47,896 nt of DNA, from assembly GCF_001039355.2 (NCBI RefSeq), contig NW_019775607.1:152593-200488 (forward strand), in the 5' to 3' direction. The notes below the pieces were generated by a model. The model was not told the DNA's origin, made no database searches, and saw nothing but the letters and a program-made list of their open reading frames with translations. A program made the translations under genes and the position numbers. This stretch comes from Lingula anatina (taxonomy: Eukaryota > Brachiopoda > Lingulata > Lingulida > Lingulidae). Shown one piece after another: positions 1-11,880 of this stretch (the first letter of the stretch is position 1; every line of letters begins with the position of its first letter).

Positions 1-737
1 CAAAAAAAAAAAAAAAAAAAAGGAACAGCGAACTCAGTATTTTCTCTCGATTTTTTTTAGAATTTATTGTCATGTTATACAAACAGAAAGGACAAATACA
101 TAAAATATACATTTCCACCGCCAAGACATGAAGAAGAGATGGAACGACGTCTTCTTAATTTGTTCGAATCCCAAACTTCAAGTGCCGACTAGGCATTCAG
201 CCTTATTTATATGCAATTGAGAAAGCTTGGTGACCAGATGTCAGTGCTGGTAAGTAATACACTATTCGGCTGCATTCACGTTACAATCGTATACATGTTA
301 CCCCTACTATGTAAAAGTTCGTGTTTCACGTGCCAAGAACAGAAACTGTCAATCACACTGCATGAAATCAATATATTCTAAAACGTTCATACAATTAAAT
401 TGAGTCATGATGAATACACAAAAGTTTAACTCTCTCTCTCTCTCTCTCTTCGTGTCAACAAGGCCTTTTCGGCCGTCTTCATAATTGAGTCGTCACAAGT
501 AAACTGATGAACTCCACAGCTTAGAGATACTTTTGCGCATGCGTCAAGGTGTCGGAATCTCCTCCGAGCGTAGCCGAGAATTAATTACAGTTTTGGAGGT
601 AACTGGCTCGCGCTGCCAGTAATTACGCCGTGGGGTATTCAGGGCACAGACCGTGATCACAAGATACCGCCAATAGATTTTTAGATTTTTAGAAAATAGA
701 TTTTCCATGTGAACGGTCTCCAATAGTCAATGTCGTC
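1..737. other. Downstream flank of copy A, no gene seen
   Basis: It begins with poly-A and holds a (CT)n run at about 430-449. No exon of the lectin family or other coding pattern was found. Confidence 0.6.
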
Positions 738-2901
738 CTACAGTGCACCCAAACAGTTATCTTCATAATATTCATAGCCAGTGCTTGCCTGCAAGTCATC
801 GAATAGGGCAGTACTGGGCAGAAGTTCACAGAAACATTGGTCATTTCCGGCACAGAAAACGTTTATGGCCACACACTCCCAGTGATTCATACAGGAGATG
901 CTGCATTCGATGAGGCTCTCCACATTCAGCGTGGACATGGGCACAAGGGGTGCGCGCGCACCTGCTGCTACCCGACGAAACCTGGTTGAACCTCTACACG
1001 AAATACCTGCAAAAAATGGCTTTTATCAACCACGGGACTATAACAAAGCGTTCGGAACGAAGACGGCGCTGATTGTCAGGTTTTCGCCAACTTCATCATA
1101 TGAACTTTGTTAAGTGAATAAGTGTGATTTATTGACATCCCTGCATATTTTAATTGCATTTTTAAAGCTCATATTAATACCGTGTACTTAACAACGCCAC
1201 ATGTGGTAGTACATTGGCAAAGTTGTGTCTAAATTAATAACCAATTGGCTTGCAAACGATCTATGCAAACAAAAATCTGTCCTCAGTTTTGAACTACCGA
1301 GGGTAAGGAATATATAGCCTTACGTTGTAAAAACTAAAGTAATATCTTATACAGTACCTTTATGCATTGTGCAGTAGCGTATTTGTGTTGAAAAAAAATT
1401 CATCCTCGGAACTTTGTAAGACTGGGAATATCCTGTGAAAAACGATTGTGAGAAACACACTTACCATGAACCTCCACTTCACAAAGCTGCAACGCATGGG
1501 TGTCACTGCCAACTTTAATGATCAAGACATATCGTCCTCTCAATGGTAACCCACAGGACAGAGACGTGTTCCCCACAGGTGCCGCCCCCGGGTAACTGCC
1601 GCAGAGTTTGTACTGGGTAAATGATGAACTGTCCTCGTAAGAGGTTCCAACTCTCACTTCGAAATTATTCAAACGGTCAGCTGAAAACAAAAGTGATCAA
1701 TATGTTCAATTTGATGTAACCTTTTGATCATAGATCCGTAGGTAGTACAGTGGATACCGGTAAATACACGCATTGATAAAGTACCGCTATGTGAGAAAAT
1801 TATCACACATTTCCTTGCCCACTTTGCAAATGTATAATCTTGAATGAATCATAGCTTACTGTTGTACGTTTACGGTTTACATGTACAATAACGAAATACG
1901 AGTATGTTGACTAAATTGATAATGTATACCAAATACAGAATCACCGTACAATGACTGTCGCCACGGTTTGTTATCATAATACCGATGACGCCCGCAGTGG
2001 TTTCTAAGTCCACCAGCCACCATTGCCCCTGACCACCATAGGTGTGAGAACAACCCCCGGATCTGAATCTGTCGTCATAGTTACCGTCCACAGCACGACT
2101 GGCATGGTACTCATTTCGGTAGGTAGAACTTTGATAGGCGGGTTTACCTTTAGCCAAATTCTGCTTGCTACCGCTGCATAGTGCCGCATCTGCCGGAGAG
2201 AAACAACAACAATAATAATAATAATAATAACTAGAAAAGCACTCAGAGAACGCAGACCTCCACAAAGCCAGCAAAGTCTCCATCCAATGCCGTTTCACCC
2301 CTAAATTTTCGATATTTTTGATTATTGATTATTGATCCGGATCACCACCAAAAACTAATCATCTGTTCCATGGCAGTTCCTGAAAATTTCATCATAATCG
2401 GTCCATAACTTAGTTTTCTGATTATTGTTTATTGATTGATTATTGATCCGGATCGCCACCAAAAAGTTATCACCTCTTCCTTGGCCCACTTCCGACAGTT
2501 CATGAAAATTTCATCAAAATCGGTTTATAATTTTTTGAGTTATGTTGATGACAGACGGACAAACAGACAAACAGGGGTGAAAACATAACCTCCTTGGCGG
2601 AGGTAATAATGTGCAACTAAAATGGATGTTACAGTGTACCAAACATTGAATATAGCTTTTATTCTGAAATAACATTTGGAAATAACATTTTCAGAATACA
2701 TAAGATAAAAGCATCCTATCACACGTATAAATATTGTAATTATATTGCCTTGCTACATAGCAAAGTAAGTGATTTTTTAGTATTATTTTTTTTCTTATTA
2801 AAGTAAGAAAACGCCCTTTTTATCTAGTGCGATTTGCCAAAGTCAAACTTACCAAAAACTATTACAGTAACCCCGAAAAGCAGAAGTCGTAGGCTCACCA
2901 T
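738..2901 (-). CDS. F-type lectin-PAN/Apple secreted protein, copy A
   Basis: Four exons on the minus strand: 2853-2901, 1950-2189, 1465-1680 and 738-1006, joining in phase 1 to 257 residues. Exon 1 encodes a hydrophobic start (MVSLRLLLFGVTVIVF), a probable signal peptide. Exons 2-3 give an F-type lectin domain with KPAYQSS, AVDGNYDD, GQWWLVDL, NRGD and RLNNFEVRVG. The family sugar-binding pattern HX26RXDX4R fits exactly (His of CSHT, Arg of NRGD, Arg of SDRL). Exon 4 gives a PAN/Apple-like domain (ECSISC, ECVAINVFC, QCFCELL, terminal NCLGAL). The usual Cys-Cys after RGD is Ser-His here. The exon 2 donor reads GTACGG where C-F have GTAAG, so that junction is slightly less certain. Likely secreted and carbohydrate-binding; the ligand is unknown. 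Confidence 0.8.
2318..2607. repeat. Interspersed repeat in intron 1 of copy A
   Basis: Two imperfect tandem stretches begin GATTATTGATCCGGATC and continue into AAAATTTCATCAAAATCGG. A tail with GACAGACGGACAAACAGAC ends in CCTTGGCGGAGGTAAT. The tail resembles a dispersed repeat found in several marine invertebrate genomes. Other copies lack it at this site, so it inserted after A separated from them. Confidence 0.55.
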
Positions 2902-3860
2902 ACTTTATACGCTCTCCTTATCCTTGCAGCAACGGGGTTAAGGCGCAAGACGCCGGCAGACAAACGAAAAAAATGTCCAGTGTCCCTCCGATAGTTAATT
3001 GCTGAAAGTGAAATTGCCGATATCGCCGGTGAAAAGTTCAATCAATGCTCATAGAGTGCCAACGTGAATTGACTTCATCGTGATTGGGGATCAGATAAAT
3101 GAACAAGAAGTTCCCCCATGTCGAATTGAATCGAACCTCATTCAGTGATTTTAACTCTCATACAACTTATAGAATTCGTTCTTTCCCAGTTGATAGGGCG
3201 ATCACAATCTAAAGAAAGGTCCATTGTCTTGTATACGTGGTATAATTAAAAAATCTGTTCCACTTTTTTTCATTGGAGATTACCTTAATGTTCACAATGT
3301 TTGTTACCCGTCCTTACATGTTGTGTTATCAATTGATCTTTTTTTCTTGTTTACTTATTTCTCTGATCAATTGCGCTTTGGTGTATATTTAATTATGAAT
3401 AAAGACTATGAAAATGAGATGATTGCTACTGTAGCTAAAAAAGGCTCGTCTTACGTACGCTTGTTTTCAGTTTCATATTTAACATATTTTTCTATCGAGC
3501 CCAAGGAATAACAGTTTTAGAACCGTCATTCTTAGTTCTAATATAGAACTGTATATATTACTTAGGCCTCTTTATAAAGAGTTCTTGTTGCACGACCTTT
3601 GCAAAAATCAAAACCATGATCGAAGCTGGATAACGTCTTCAGGCGAAATCTGAATGGTAGCATATAACAATTCTTAACAGAACGGAAAATACAAGCAAAG
3701 CGGACCAAACAACTCCCAGCTACAGGTATATTTGTACATCTTTGTAATGTCTTTGATTCAATAAATACACGGGCCCTCGTTAAAGACACACGGCAATTTT
3801 GCAGACAAGATGGGAAAACATCAAAAGTGCGATCCCTTAATTGTCATCAGAAGTCTTAGA

Positions 3861-4126
3861 TGACAATGGCCCCTTTCAAATACAACCGACCACAGTTTGA
3901 AAGCGATGGCACTGATTCCTGATGGTCTCCCCGACTCCCCTCGCGCCTTTAAACAGATTATATCTCTGCTCCGAGGTTTAATTGCTAGGCCCCTGCAGCA
4001 ACGGCGCGTGTGGAGATTGGGAGACCGTCAGGAATCGGCGGCATCGCTTTTGAACTGGGATCGGCCATATTTAGTCGGCGGATCAATAAGTACTCGGATC
4101 ATCCATTCTGAATGGGGTCATTGTCA
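3861..4126. mobile_element. 266-bp foldback (MITE-like) element
   Basis: The left arm (TGACAATGGCCCC..., then GAAAGCGATGG and GATTCCTGATGGTCTCCC) is matched in inverse by the right arm (GGGAGACCGTCAGGAATC, CATCGCTTTT, GGGGTCATTGTCA). Nearly the whole element can fold into one imperfect hairpin. It is more GC-rich than its surroundings. The corresponding region upstream of copy B lacks it. An 83-codon plus-strand frame crosses it but is explained by the hairpin. Confidence 0.75.
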
Positions 4127-4653
4127 CCATTCCTGTTCGTTCTGCTAATTAAAACACTAGATATGTGAGTTTCCAGAGACTTATGAACCTAAGGGTGTAT
4201 CAACCATCTAAAATGGATCACCAATAGAATAAACAATATCATCAATAAAGGGGAACACATATTTTATTTTACGTAATGAATTCTTATTGATTTTTAGGGT
4301 GCACGAAGGCATCTGCACGGGCTCATATTTACAAGCGCTAATGTATACGGATGTTGAACCATTATGACAACCATTTTGCAATGAAGTGCTACACTTTTAT
4401 ACGTCAAATGTCTAATGTTGTCAGAAAATAATTGATTTTACTCGATATAAGGTCACATTAAAATAACGGGGACAGTGTGTTTCTCATCATGACAGGTAGA
4501 GACAAAAATAAATATTTGAGAATAGTTTTACATACAAATATATGTTCATTGTTGTGCAAGTTACAACACTGGTAAATATGCTTTAATAGGAGAAAGGCTC
4601 CATCAACACTTGTTTTAAATATATATTTAAAGTTTACCGCTACACGGATTGAT

Positions 4654-5290
4654 TTTTATAGATATACCAGTATAACACACCCCCTTCCATGTAAACGCAT
4701 AACGTTATAATAACGTTACCATAACATCTTTATAGATATACTGGTATAACACACCCCTTCCATGTAAACACATAACGTTATAATAACGTTACCATAGCAT
4801 ATTTATAGATAGGCCCCTATACCAGTATAACACACCCCCTTCCATGTAAACACATAACGTTATAATAACGTTACCATAGCATATTTATAGATAGGCCCCT
4901 ATACCAGTATAACACACCCCCTTCCATGTAAACACATAACGTTATAATAACGTTACCATAGCATATTTATAGATAGGCCCCTATACCAGTATAACACACC
5001 CCCTTCCATGTAAACACATAACGTTATAATAACGTTACCATAGCATATTTATAGATAGGCCCCTATACCAGTATAACACACCCCCTTCCATGTAAACACA
5101 TAACGTTATAATAACGTTACCATAGCATATTTATAGATAGGCCCCTATACCAGTATAACACACCCCCTTCCATGTAAACACATAACGTTATAATAACGTT
5201 ACCATAGCATATTTATAGATAGGCCCCTATACCAGTATAACACACCCCCTTCCATGTAAATACATAACGTTATAAAAACGTTACCATACC
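4654..5290. repeat. 82-bp minisatellite, about 8 units
   Basis: Unit starts at 4801, 4883, 4965, 5047, 5129 and 5211 are exactly 82 bp apart and nearly identical. Two shorter, more diverged units precede them (about 4654 and 4728) and lack the AGGCCCCTA insert. Each unit holds the near-palindrome TAACGTTATAATAACGTTA. It lies between copies A and B and has no open frame of note. Confidence 0.95.
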
Positions 5291-6380
5291 GTTTATCTAT
5301 TCAATAAAAACGTTATGAAAAATTAGATTGAGGGTGTACCGATAGAAATACGTCATGTAACAACCAACAAATATCCAACCTACATGTTTATACATGTATA
5401 TGTCAACTATTTTATACACACGAATTACGGATACTCAATGAGATTCTCCGAACGTTCATGTTTTTTTTTATAATTATTATTTAGACTAGATAAACAGGGC
5501 AACTTGCTGTTCTCAATTCGTTATTTCGAGACTATCAGGTCTTAATAAGTTTTAGTCTTGTTACAATTCCCGTGATGCATATTATAGAACTGATTGTTTA
5601 AGAACAGTTGACAAAATGTATTTTAGAAACTGGTGACAAATAAAACTGATGTCGGAGACTAGAAGATATATAGTACAAATATGAAGAAGCAGCTGAAGTC
5701 GGAGACGCTCAAGGTAATGCCCGAAAGACCATCTTTGTTTCTGGCGCACGAAGGTGGAAGGGTGGTGGCAAAGTGGATATAGGTGGAAGAGCGCACTGCA
5801 TTTGAGAAGTTTTTGGCTCTTAATTTAAGTTCATGTCAATTTTGCACCCAGCATTCAAACTCATGTTGCTGAAATGTAAACGTGAACTTCTCACTGCATA
5901 AACGCATAGAACAGGCTGGCATTCTAGTGTATTCCCTACGGGAGATAAACCGTATCTATAAACTCTGTATATAGTGAAGAAGAACAAATCAAACAAACAA
6001 ATAAAGAATGATCGATTTTCTGAAAACCTATATTGACTCAGAATGCGCACAATGATAAAAAGCTATTATAGTAATATGAACACAAATATCGTGATATTGT
6101 ATAAGACTGGGTTCCCATCCCTAGATCGATCTAACAGGATCGGTCCATCTCCACGGGGTTTCTCGCTAAATTGCTTTCAGCCTGAGTGGTTAATATGTCT
6201 GGATGTCTGCTAAAGCTGCTACACGATAGTTAATTACTCCCTTTTATAAAAGGGAGTAACAGCGTGACAGACATCTAAGCCGCTTAAATTAATTGCAATT
6301 AAGCGAGAATCTCCTCTAAGATATAGTTCGATCAAAAGTTAGTACGAAAGTCTCTGGGAATGGTCTCTTAGATTATTCAA

Positions 6381-8108
6381 TCAAAAACAGCTATCTTCAT
6401 AATATTCATATCCAGCGTCTGTCTGCAAGTCGCCGGACTGGGCAGTACTGGGCAGAAGTTCACAGACACATTGGTCATTTCCGGCACAGAGAACGTTTAT
6501 GGCCACACACTTCCACTGTTTCATACAAGAACTGCAACATTCGATGTGGCTAACGACATTCAGCGTGGACATGGGCACAAGGGTTGCACGAGCACCTGCT
6601 GCTACCCGCTGGAACATCGTTGAACTTGGAATACCTGCAAAAGATGACCTAATTAACCACGAGACTATAACAAAGCGGACGGAAGGATGACGGTGATGAT
6701 TGACAGGTTATCGCTAACTTCATGGTGAACTTTGTAAAGTGAATAAGCATTATTTATGCACATCCCTGTGTATTCAAAGCCGAATTTTTAAAGCTTTTAA
6801 CGTGATGTTAAATATCTTAGAGCTAGAAGGCTTTATGTGTTAGTACGATAACATTGGCGTATCTGTATCAACATTGATAACAAATTAAATTGGCTTGCAA
6901 ACACACCAAGAGACCAAAATCTGTCTCAAGTTGAGGTATGCCTAACTGTCTTGGTGGAACTTAAGAATAACATAGCCTAAAGTAATATAAACTAAAGCAA
7001 TTTTATATACACATTGCAGTAGCGTATTTGTGTTTAAAAAATCGAAAAAAAATTCTCGGATCGTTATCAGATTTTGGGGCTATCCTGTAAAAGCGATTAT
7101 GAGAAACATATTTACCATGGACCTCCACTTCACAAAGCTGCAACGCATGGGTGTCATTACCAACTTTAACGATCAAGACATATCGTCCTCTCAGTGGTGA
7201 CCCACAGAACAGAGACGTGTTCCCCACAGGTGCCACCCCCGGGTAACTGGCGCAGTGTTTGTACTGGGTGAATGATGAACTATCTTCGTAAGAGGTTCCA
7301 ACTCTCACTTCGAAATTATTCAGACGAAAAGCTGGAAAAATGATCAATATGTTCAATTTGATGTAACCTTTTGAAAATAAAACCGTACGTGGCACGGTCG
7401 AGAGATACACATATCGATGTCCATTTTGCACATGTATAACCTTAAATGGATCATAGCTAACTACATAAATTGAAGATATATACAAAATACTGGCACGGAA
7501 TCAACGTACAATATCCGTCGCCACGGTTTGTGATCTTAACTCCGATGACGCCCGCAGTGGCTTCTAAGTCCACCAGCCACCATTGGCCCTGAATACGATT
7601 AGTGTGAGAACAACTCCCGCGTCTGTTATTGTCGTCAAAGTTACCGTCCACAGCACGACTGGCATTGAACACACCGTACTCGTTTCGGAAGGTGGAGCTT
7701 TGGTAGGCGGGTTTGCCTTTGGCCAAATTCTGCGTGCAACCTCTGCATAGTGTCGCATCTGCCGGGGAGAAACAATAACAACAACAACAATGACAATAAT
7801 AACAATAATAATATAATGTGCAACTAAAACTGTATAGTACCAAACATAATGAATATAGCTTTAATTCTGAAAGAGATCGAAAGAACATATTCAGTACATT
7901 TTCTAAGTAAGATACAAGCAGCTGATATATAAACACGGATAAATATTGTAGTTTATTATAGTTATATTGCCTTGCTACATATCAAAGTATCACCAAAAAA
8001 TATATTTTCACAAAAAATTAAACAAAAAGACTAGTGCGATTTGCCAATGCCATACTTACCAAAAGATATTACAGAAATCTCGACAAGCAGAAGCCGCAGG
8101 AACACCAT
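6381..8108 (-). CDS. F-type lectin-PAN/Apple secreted protein, copy B
   Basis: Exons 8060-8108, 7510-7758, 7116-7331 and 6381-6634 join in phase 1 to about 255 residues. Exon 1 reads MVFLRLLLVEISVISF, a probable signal peptide. Exon 2 has a three-residue insert (NEYGVFNAS) compared with A. The fucose-binding pattern is intact (CSHT, 26 residues, NRGD, four residues, Arg), but the vicinal cysteines are Gly-Tyr. Exon 3 starts SFRLNN instead of SDRLNN. Exon 4 is PAN/Apple-like and ends early, at YEDSCF, compared with the NCLG tails of other copies. It is closest to A in exon and intron sequence, 5.64 kb away. The exon 2 donor is GTACGT, as in A. Likely a secreted lectin. Confidence 0.8.
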
Positions 8109-8934
8109 ACTCAATACGCTGACTTTATCCTAGCAATAAAGAAAATTAAGACGCAAGTCGCCGGCATACAAACCAAAAATGTTCAGTTTTCCATCCTATA
8201 GTTAATTGCTGAATGTGGAATTGCTGAATATGGCCGTGAAAAGTTATATGTATTGATTTCAGCCAAAACATAACATGTCGCATTAAATTAAACCTCATTT
8301 AATAGCTTTCATCTCTCATACAAATAATATAATTGGTTCTGGCGATCGCAATCTATAGAATATTTATTGTCTTGTATAATTAAAACAATCTGTTCTGCTG
8401 TTGTCTATCGATTTTTCTTTTTTCTTTTTTTTTTTGTTGGAAATTACCTTAATGTCCACAATGTTTGTTACCCGTCCTTACATATTGTGTTATCAATCTT
8501 TTCATCTTTTGTATTTACTTATTTCCCTGATCAATCACGCTTTGCTGTATATTTAAATATGAATAAAGACTATAAAAGCTAGATGGTTGCAACTGTAGCA
8601 CAAACAATACATAAAGCTGTCACGCCTTGCGTTTGTTTCCCGTTTCATATTAAAAAAATAATTATTATTGTGACTCCAAGGAGCAAATTTTAGAAGCGCC
8701 TAATAAAGTATATATGCCTTTATAAAGGTCACTGTATAACGAGTTCTTGATGCACGACCTTTTGCAAAATCAAAACCATGATCGAAGCTGGGAAATGTTT
8801 TCAGATCTGAATGGTACCATAGAACAATTCCCAACATAACGGATTATAAAGCAGTGAGGACCAAACACCTCCCAGCTACAGCTAAAACAGAGAAACCTGG
8901 ACACTAGGCCTCAGTGTCGGCCACGCTGTAATAC

Positions 8935-9213
8935 CTATAACCCCAAGTTTTCATAGTTATAGGGCGGTCCTCGGCGAGAGCATCCGTTTGGACCCCTGCA
9001 GCTCAAATAAGTGTCGCGACACTTCGCGTAGCCATCCGCATCTGCATCCGTGCATTTTCCTGTATTATTGCTTCCATAATAATCCACCCGAACCTGCTTT
9101 TTATTTCCACATGTGGCGGCAGGCGTCGTTTTTGCATGTCCCTTTGTAAGAAAGGTTTTACATTGTAAGAGACCTTTTATGAACGATGTTGCTTGCTTAC
9201 TATCACCACGCAT
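8935..9213 (-). CDS. Unrecognised small cysteine-rich ORF or exon
   Basis: A 92-codon minus-strand frame follows an in-frame TGA. Its second half looks protein-like: six cysteines spaced as in a small disulfide domain (QCK, TCGN, GKCTD, AKCRD, SCRG, GCSRR), with an acidic DADADG run. It has no signal peptide, so it could be an exon entered from an upstream acceptor (for example the CAAAG before GGACATG). It lies just upstream of copy B and has no counterpart upstream of A, although the flanks are shared. I do not recognise the family, and it may be chance. Confidence 0.25.
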   Translation of the reverse strand: MRGDSKQATSFIKGLLQCKTFLTKGHAKTTPAATCGNKKQVRVDYYGSNNTGKCTDADADGYAKCRDTYLSCRGPNGCSRRGPPYNYENLGL

Positions 9214-10149
9214 TCAATTAATGACTTTGCTTTTTTTTTTAAATTTCACACACATGGAGATAAACTTTTCTCATTGATTGCGTTTTTATTCACCATTGTT
9301 TGTCCGCGGTTTCTCTCTTTTTTATTGTATGCAACTGATCTATTAATTGAAATTGTACACTACATTAACTACACCTTTGTCCTAACTTAGTGGTTAGGAA
9401 TAGGATTCTTGAACAAAAATTTTCTATTCAACTCGCTTAGACCTGCGCGATGCTACAATCAAGGTGTTAATCTCATCCGAGGAGACACCTACACTGAACC
9501 CTCTTCCTGAAGTCCCCCTAGCTGAAATAAAAAACTGCCCCTTGAACCTCCCCATTTTTCTTTTTAATCGTCAAATGATTAGTGATTTCATTGAACGTCA
9601 TTAGTCGAAAGCTTTCAAGTGACAAAAACTGAGCCGTGTGCTGACTATTTATTAAAGCGTACTTGTATTCATCATGATCTATATTGTAAATAATACTAGC
9701 CTAGATTGTGCTTGGATTGATCATCGCCACTGTGTGGCGACTCGCCTATAATACTTGCTGAACGACAGACAACTTAAACATATTATGTGAGTAACTGTGT
9801 TAATGACTACATTTAGATAAAATATAATAATGTTGGTGATTTAGTCCATCCAACACATTTATATTTGTTCTTTTAAAACTAAACCAAATCTGTTAACACC
9901 AAATCAAAGCAAGGCTTTGCAGACTGGTTTTGTTAAAACTGTCGTATATTAAGTAAAGCCCGTTTTTAGTTCACAGTGTTCATCCCAGCTATAAAACTGC
10001 ATGCAGGATAACATGACTCCGTAGGGAATTTTAAAGTTAAAGTGAAAACTTTCATAATGCCCTGTGATTCAGGGTTCCAAGAGGCCCGCGTGACACATTG
10101 ACATCGAAGAGTATTAGAGCCTGAGAGTAAATCTGACTTCGAATTTAGT

Positions 10150-10695
10150 CCGAACTAATAATAAAATCAGAAAAAGATGTGTGACGTTTGCCGAGTGATG
10201 GCTTTCCACAGAAGGTCCAAAGATAGCATGAGATCATTTTTGCAGGGTTATCCCTCAGTATTCCATTTCCAAGGATGTCCAACGCATTCTCACTGGGGTT
10301 CTGATCTATTGTGGGTGTCTTGATCTGGTTCGCATGTAACCGGCCTAAGCTACTGTTGCATTGACTGTACGTGGCGTACCACTATCATGTTGAAACATAT
10401 CTGGGTGGTCACGATCCCCAAAGATATTCTCGACAATTCTTTCAAAGTTTATTTCTGGTACTTGGATGCATTGCTCTGCGTTAAAGTGCTCGTTGGCCAT
10501 TACCAGTTCGCCTGCACCATAGTAGTCAGTTCAACCCATTGCATATTTGATATTGGCTGCAACAAATCGACCGGATACATAATATGTGAAAGATTCATTT
10601 TACCCTTTTTACCCTTACCAATCACTTTTGACAACCTGTGTTCTTCTGAGAACAACATCATTGTCCAGATGTTGTCCATTATATATTTGGGGAAA
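10150..10695 (-). pseudogene. Decayed Tc1/mariner-type transposase
   Basis: Three minus-strand frames in order read like the DDE core of a Tc1-family transposase. The first has a segment ending in MLFSEEHRL (family FSDES region). The second has YYGAGELVMANEHFNAEQ and then MFQHDSGTPRTVNATVA (family QQDNAPxHT region) at about 10352-10540. The third has DQNPSENALDILGNG (family NPIENxWD region) at about 10271-10305. Stops and frameshifts separate them, and the DNA-binding N-terminus and terminal repeats were not found. The first catalytic Asp is Glu. It is an inactive relic. Confidence 0.6.
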
Positions 10696-11562
10696 CGGTG
10701 AAAGCAAAACAGAACTCCCTTCTAGATATCTATTGCCTTTAAAATTATATTAAAAGAGAATTTAAATGATCCTGCTAATTAAATTAAATATAATAATATA
10801 AGCTAATAAAGGTTAATTAAAGCACTAGATATATGCAATTCCAGAGACTGAAACGAAGGGTGTATCAACCAAATAAAATGGATCACCAACAGAATAAACA
10901 ATATCATAAATAAAGCAGAACACACATTTTATTTTACGTGATTAATTCGTAATGATTTTTGGGATGCACGAAGGCATGTACACGAGCTCATATTTACAAG
11001 CGCTAATGTATACCAATGATGAACCATTATGACAATCATTTTGCATTGAAGTGTTACACTTTTTTTATCAAATGTGTGTGTAATGTTTTTAAAAAAGCAT
11101 TCAATTACACCTTGACCTTCCTCAGTGTGTGTTGTTATGAGACTGAAAACCACTCCGTAATATCACGTGTACTTCGCTTATTGTATTGTTTTTTTTTTTT
11201 TAATTTTGATGGTACCAACCACTTCAAATATCAGTATTTGTAATTGTGATATTCCGATAAATTACAACAATCTGTTGATTAGCATCATTCTGAAATAAAA
11301 TTAAATTATGTGTAATTGTGTTTTGGCGTCTTCACTTTATGTGGCAATCGAACTTTAGTAGCGTTCGAGGTTATGATTATATATCCAGACACGCGAATAT
11401 TGCCCGGGGCCCCCGTAACTCGAAAACATCCCGTACTGCGAATAGCGATATCACATAGTAGAGGCTACAATGTATTATATGGGGCGAGTATGGGCGAGTA
11501 ATTGAATTGAGACGCTTGCGCTCGGTCGCAATGCGCGACGCTTTTGAGTTACAGAGCCCTGC

Positions 11563-11880
11563 AGCACAACCACGAGTGCGTCTGTGGATCTTTAAGCACC
11601 ACTAACACAATCTGATACCAGGCGCGGTGCTGGGGAGACAAATGTTACGTTTTCAAACAATGTGTTCGTTTTTTAGCTTTTCATTTTGTTAGCCCGTAAT
11701 AGCGTCATGGGTCACGTGATTTCAGGGCAGTGCCTACTTTCTGGGAGGTGTATGGAGGACACATGTTGTACGAAAAGGATTTTGGAGTTTAAATTTTCCA
11801 TCAACTTGCAAGTGTTTATAATGCAAGATTTTTCCGTTTTTTGTTTTTCATTTTTTCATAACCCTAGTAACTCTTCGTTA
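11563..11880. repeat. Left direct repeat flanking the NLR-like gene region
   Basis: GCACCACTAACACAATC, GGGAGGTGTATGGAGGACAC and GATTTTGGAGTTTAAA recur, diverged, at 20385-20660 in the same orientation. No coding content was recognised. Confidence 0.65.

Larger units (their letters stand above)
2902..6380. other. Spacer between copies A and B
   Basis: Blocks at 3224-3520, 3570-3725 and 4143-4400 recur upstream of copy B (8367-8600, 8735-8885, 10803-11060), so the spacer was duplicated with the gene. It also holds the foldback element and the 82-bp minisatellite. No gene was seen. Confidence 0.6.

Noticed and set aside
898-1113. Plus-strand frames opposite the PAN exons, recurring at copies B, C, E, F and G
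   Set aside because: They are antisense shadows of exon 4 and recur only because the exon is duplicated.
3897-4148. 83-codon plus-strand frame
   Set aside because: It crosses the foldback element and follows its inverted repeats.
4654-5290. Regular repeats that might suggest a CRISPR array
   Set aside because: The whole 82-bp unit repeats without variable spacers, and the DNA is animal.
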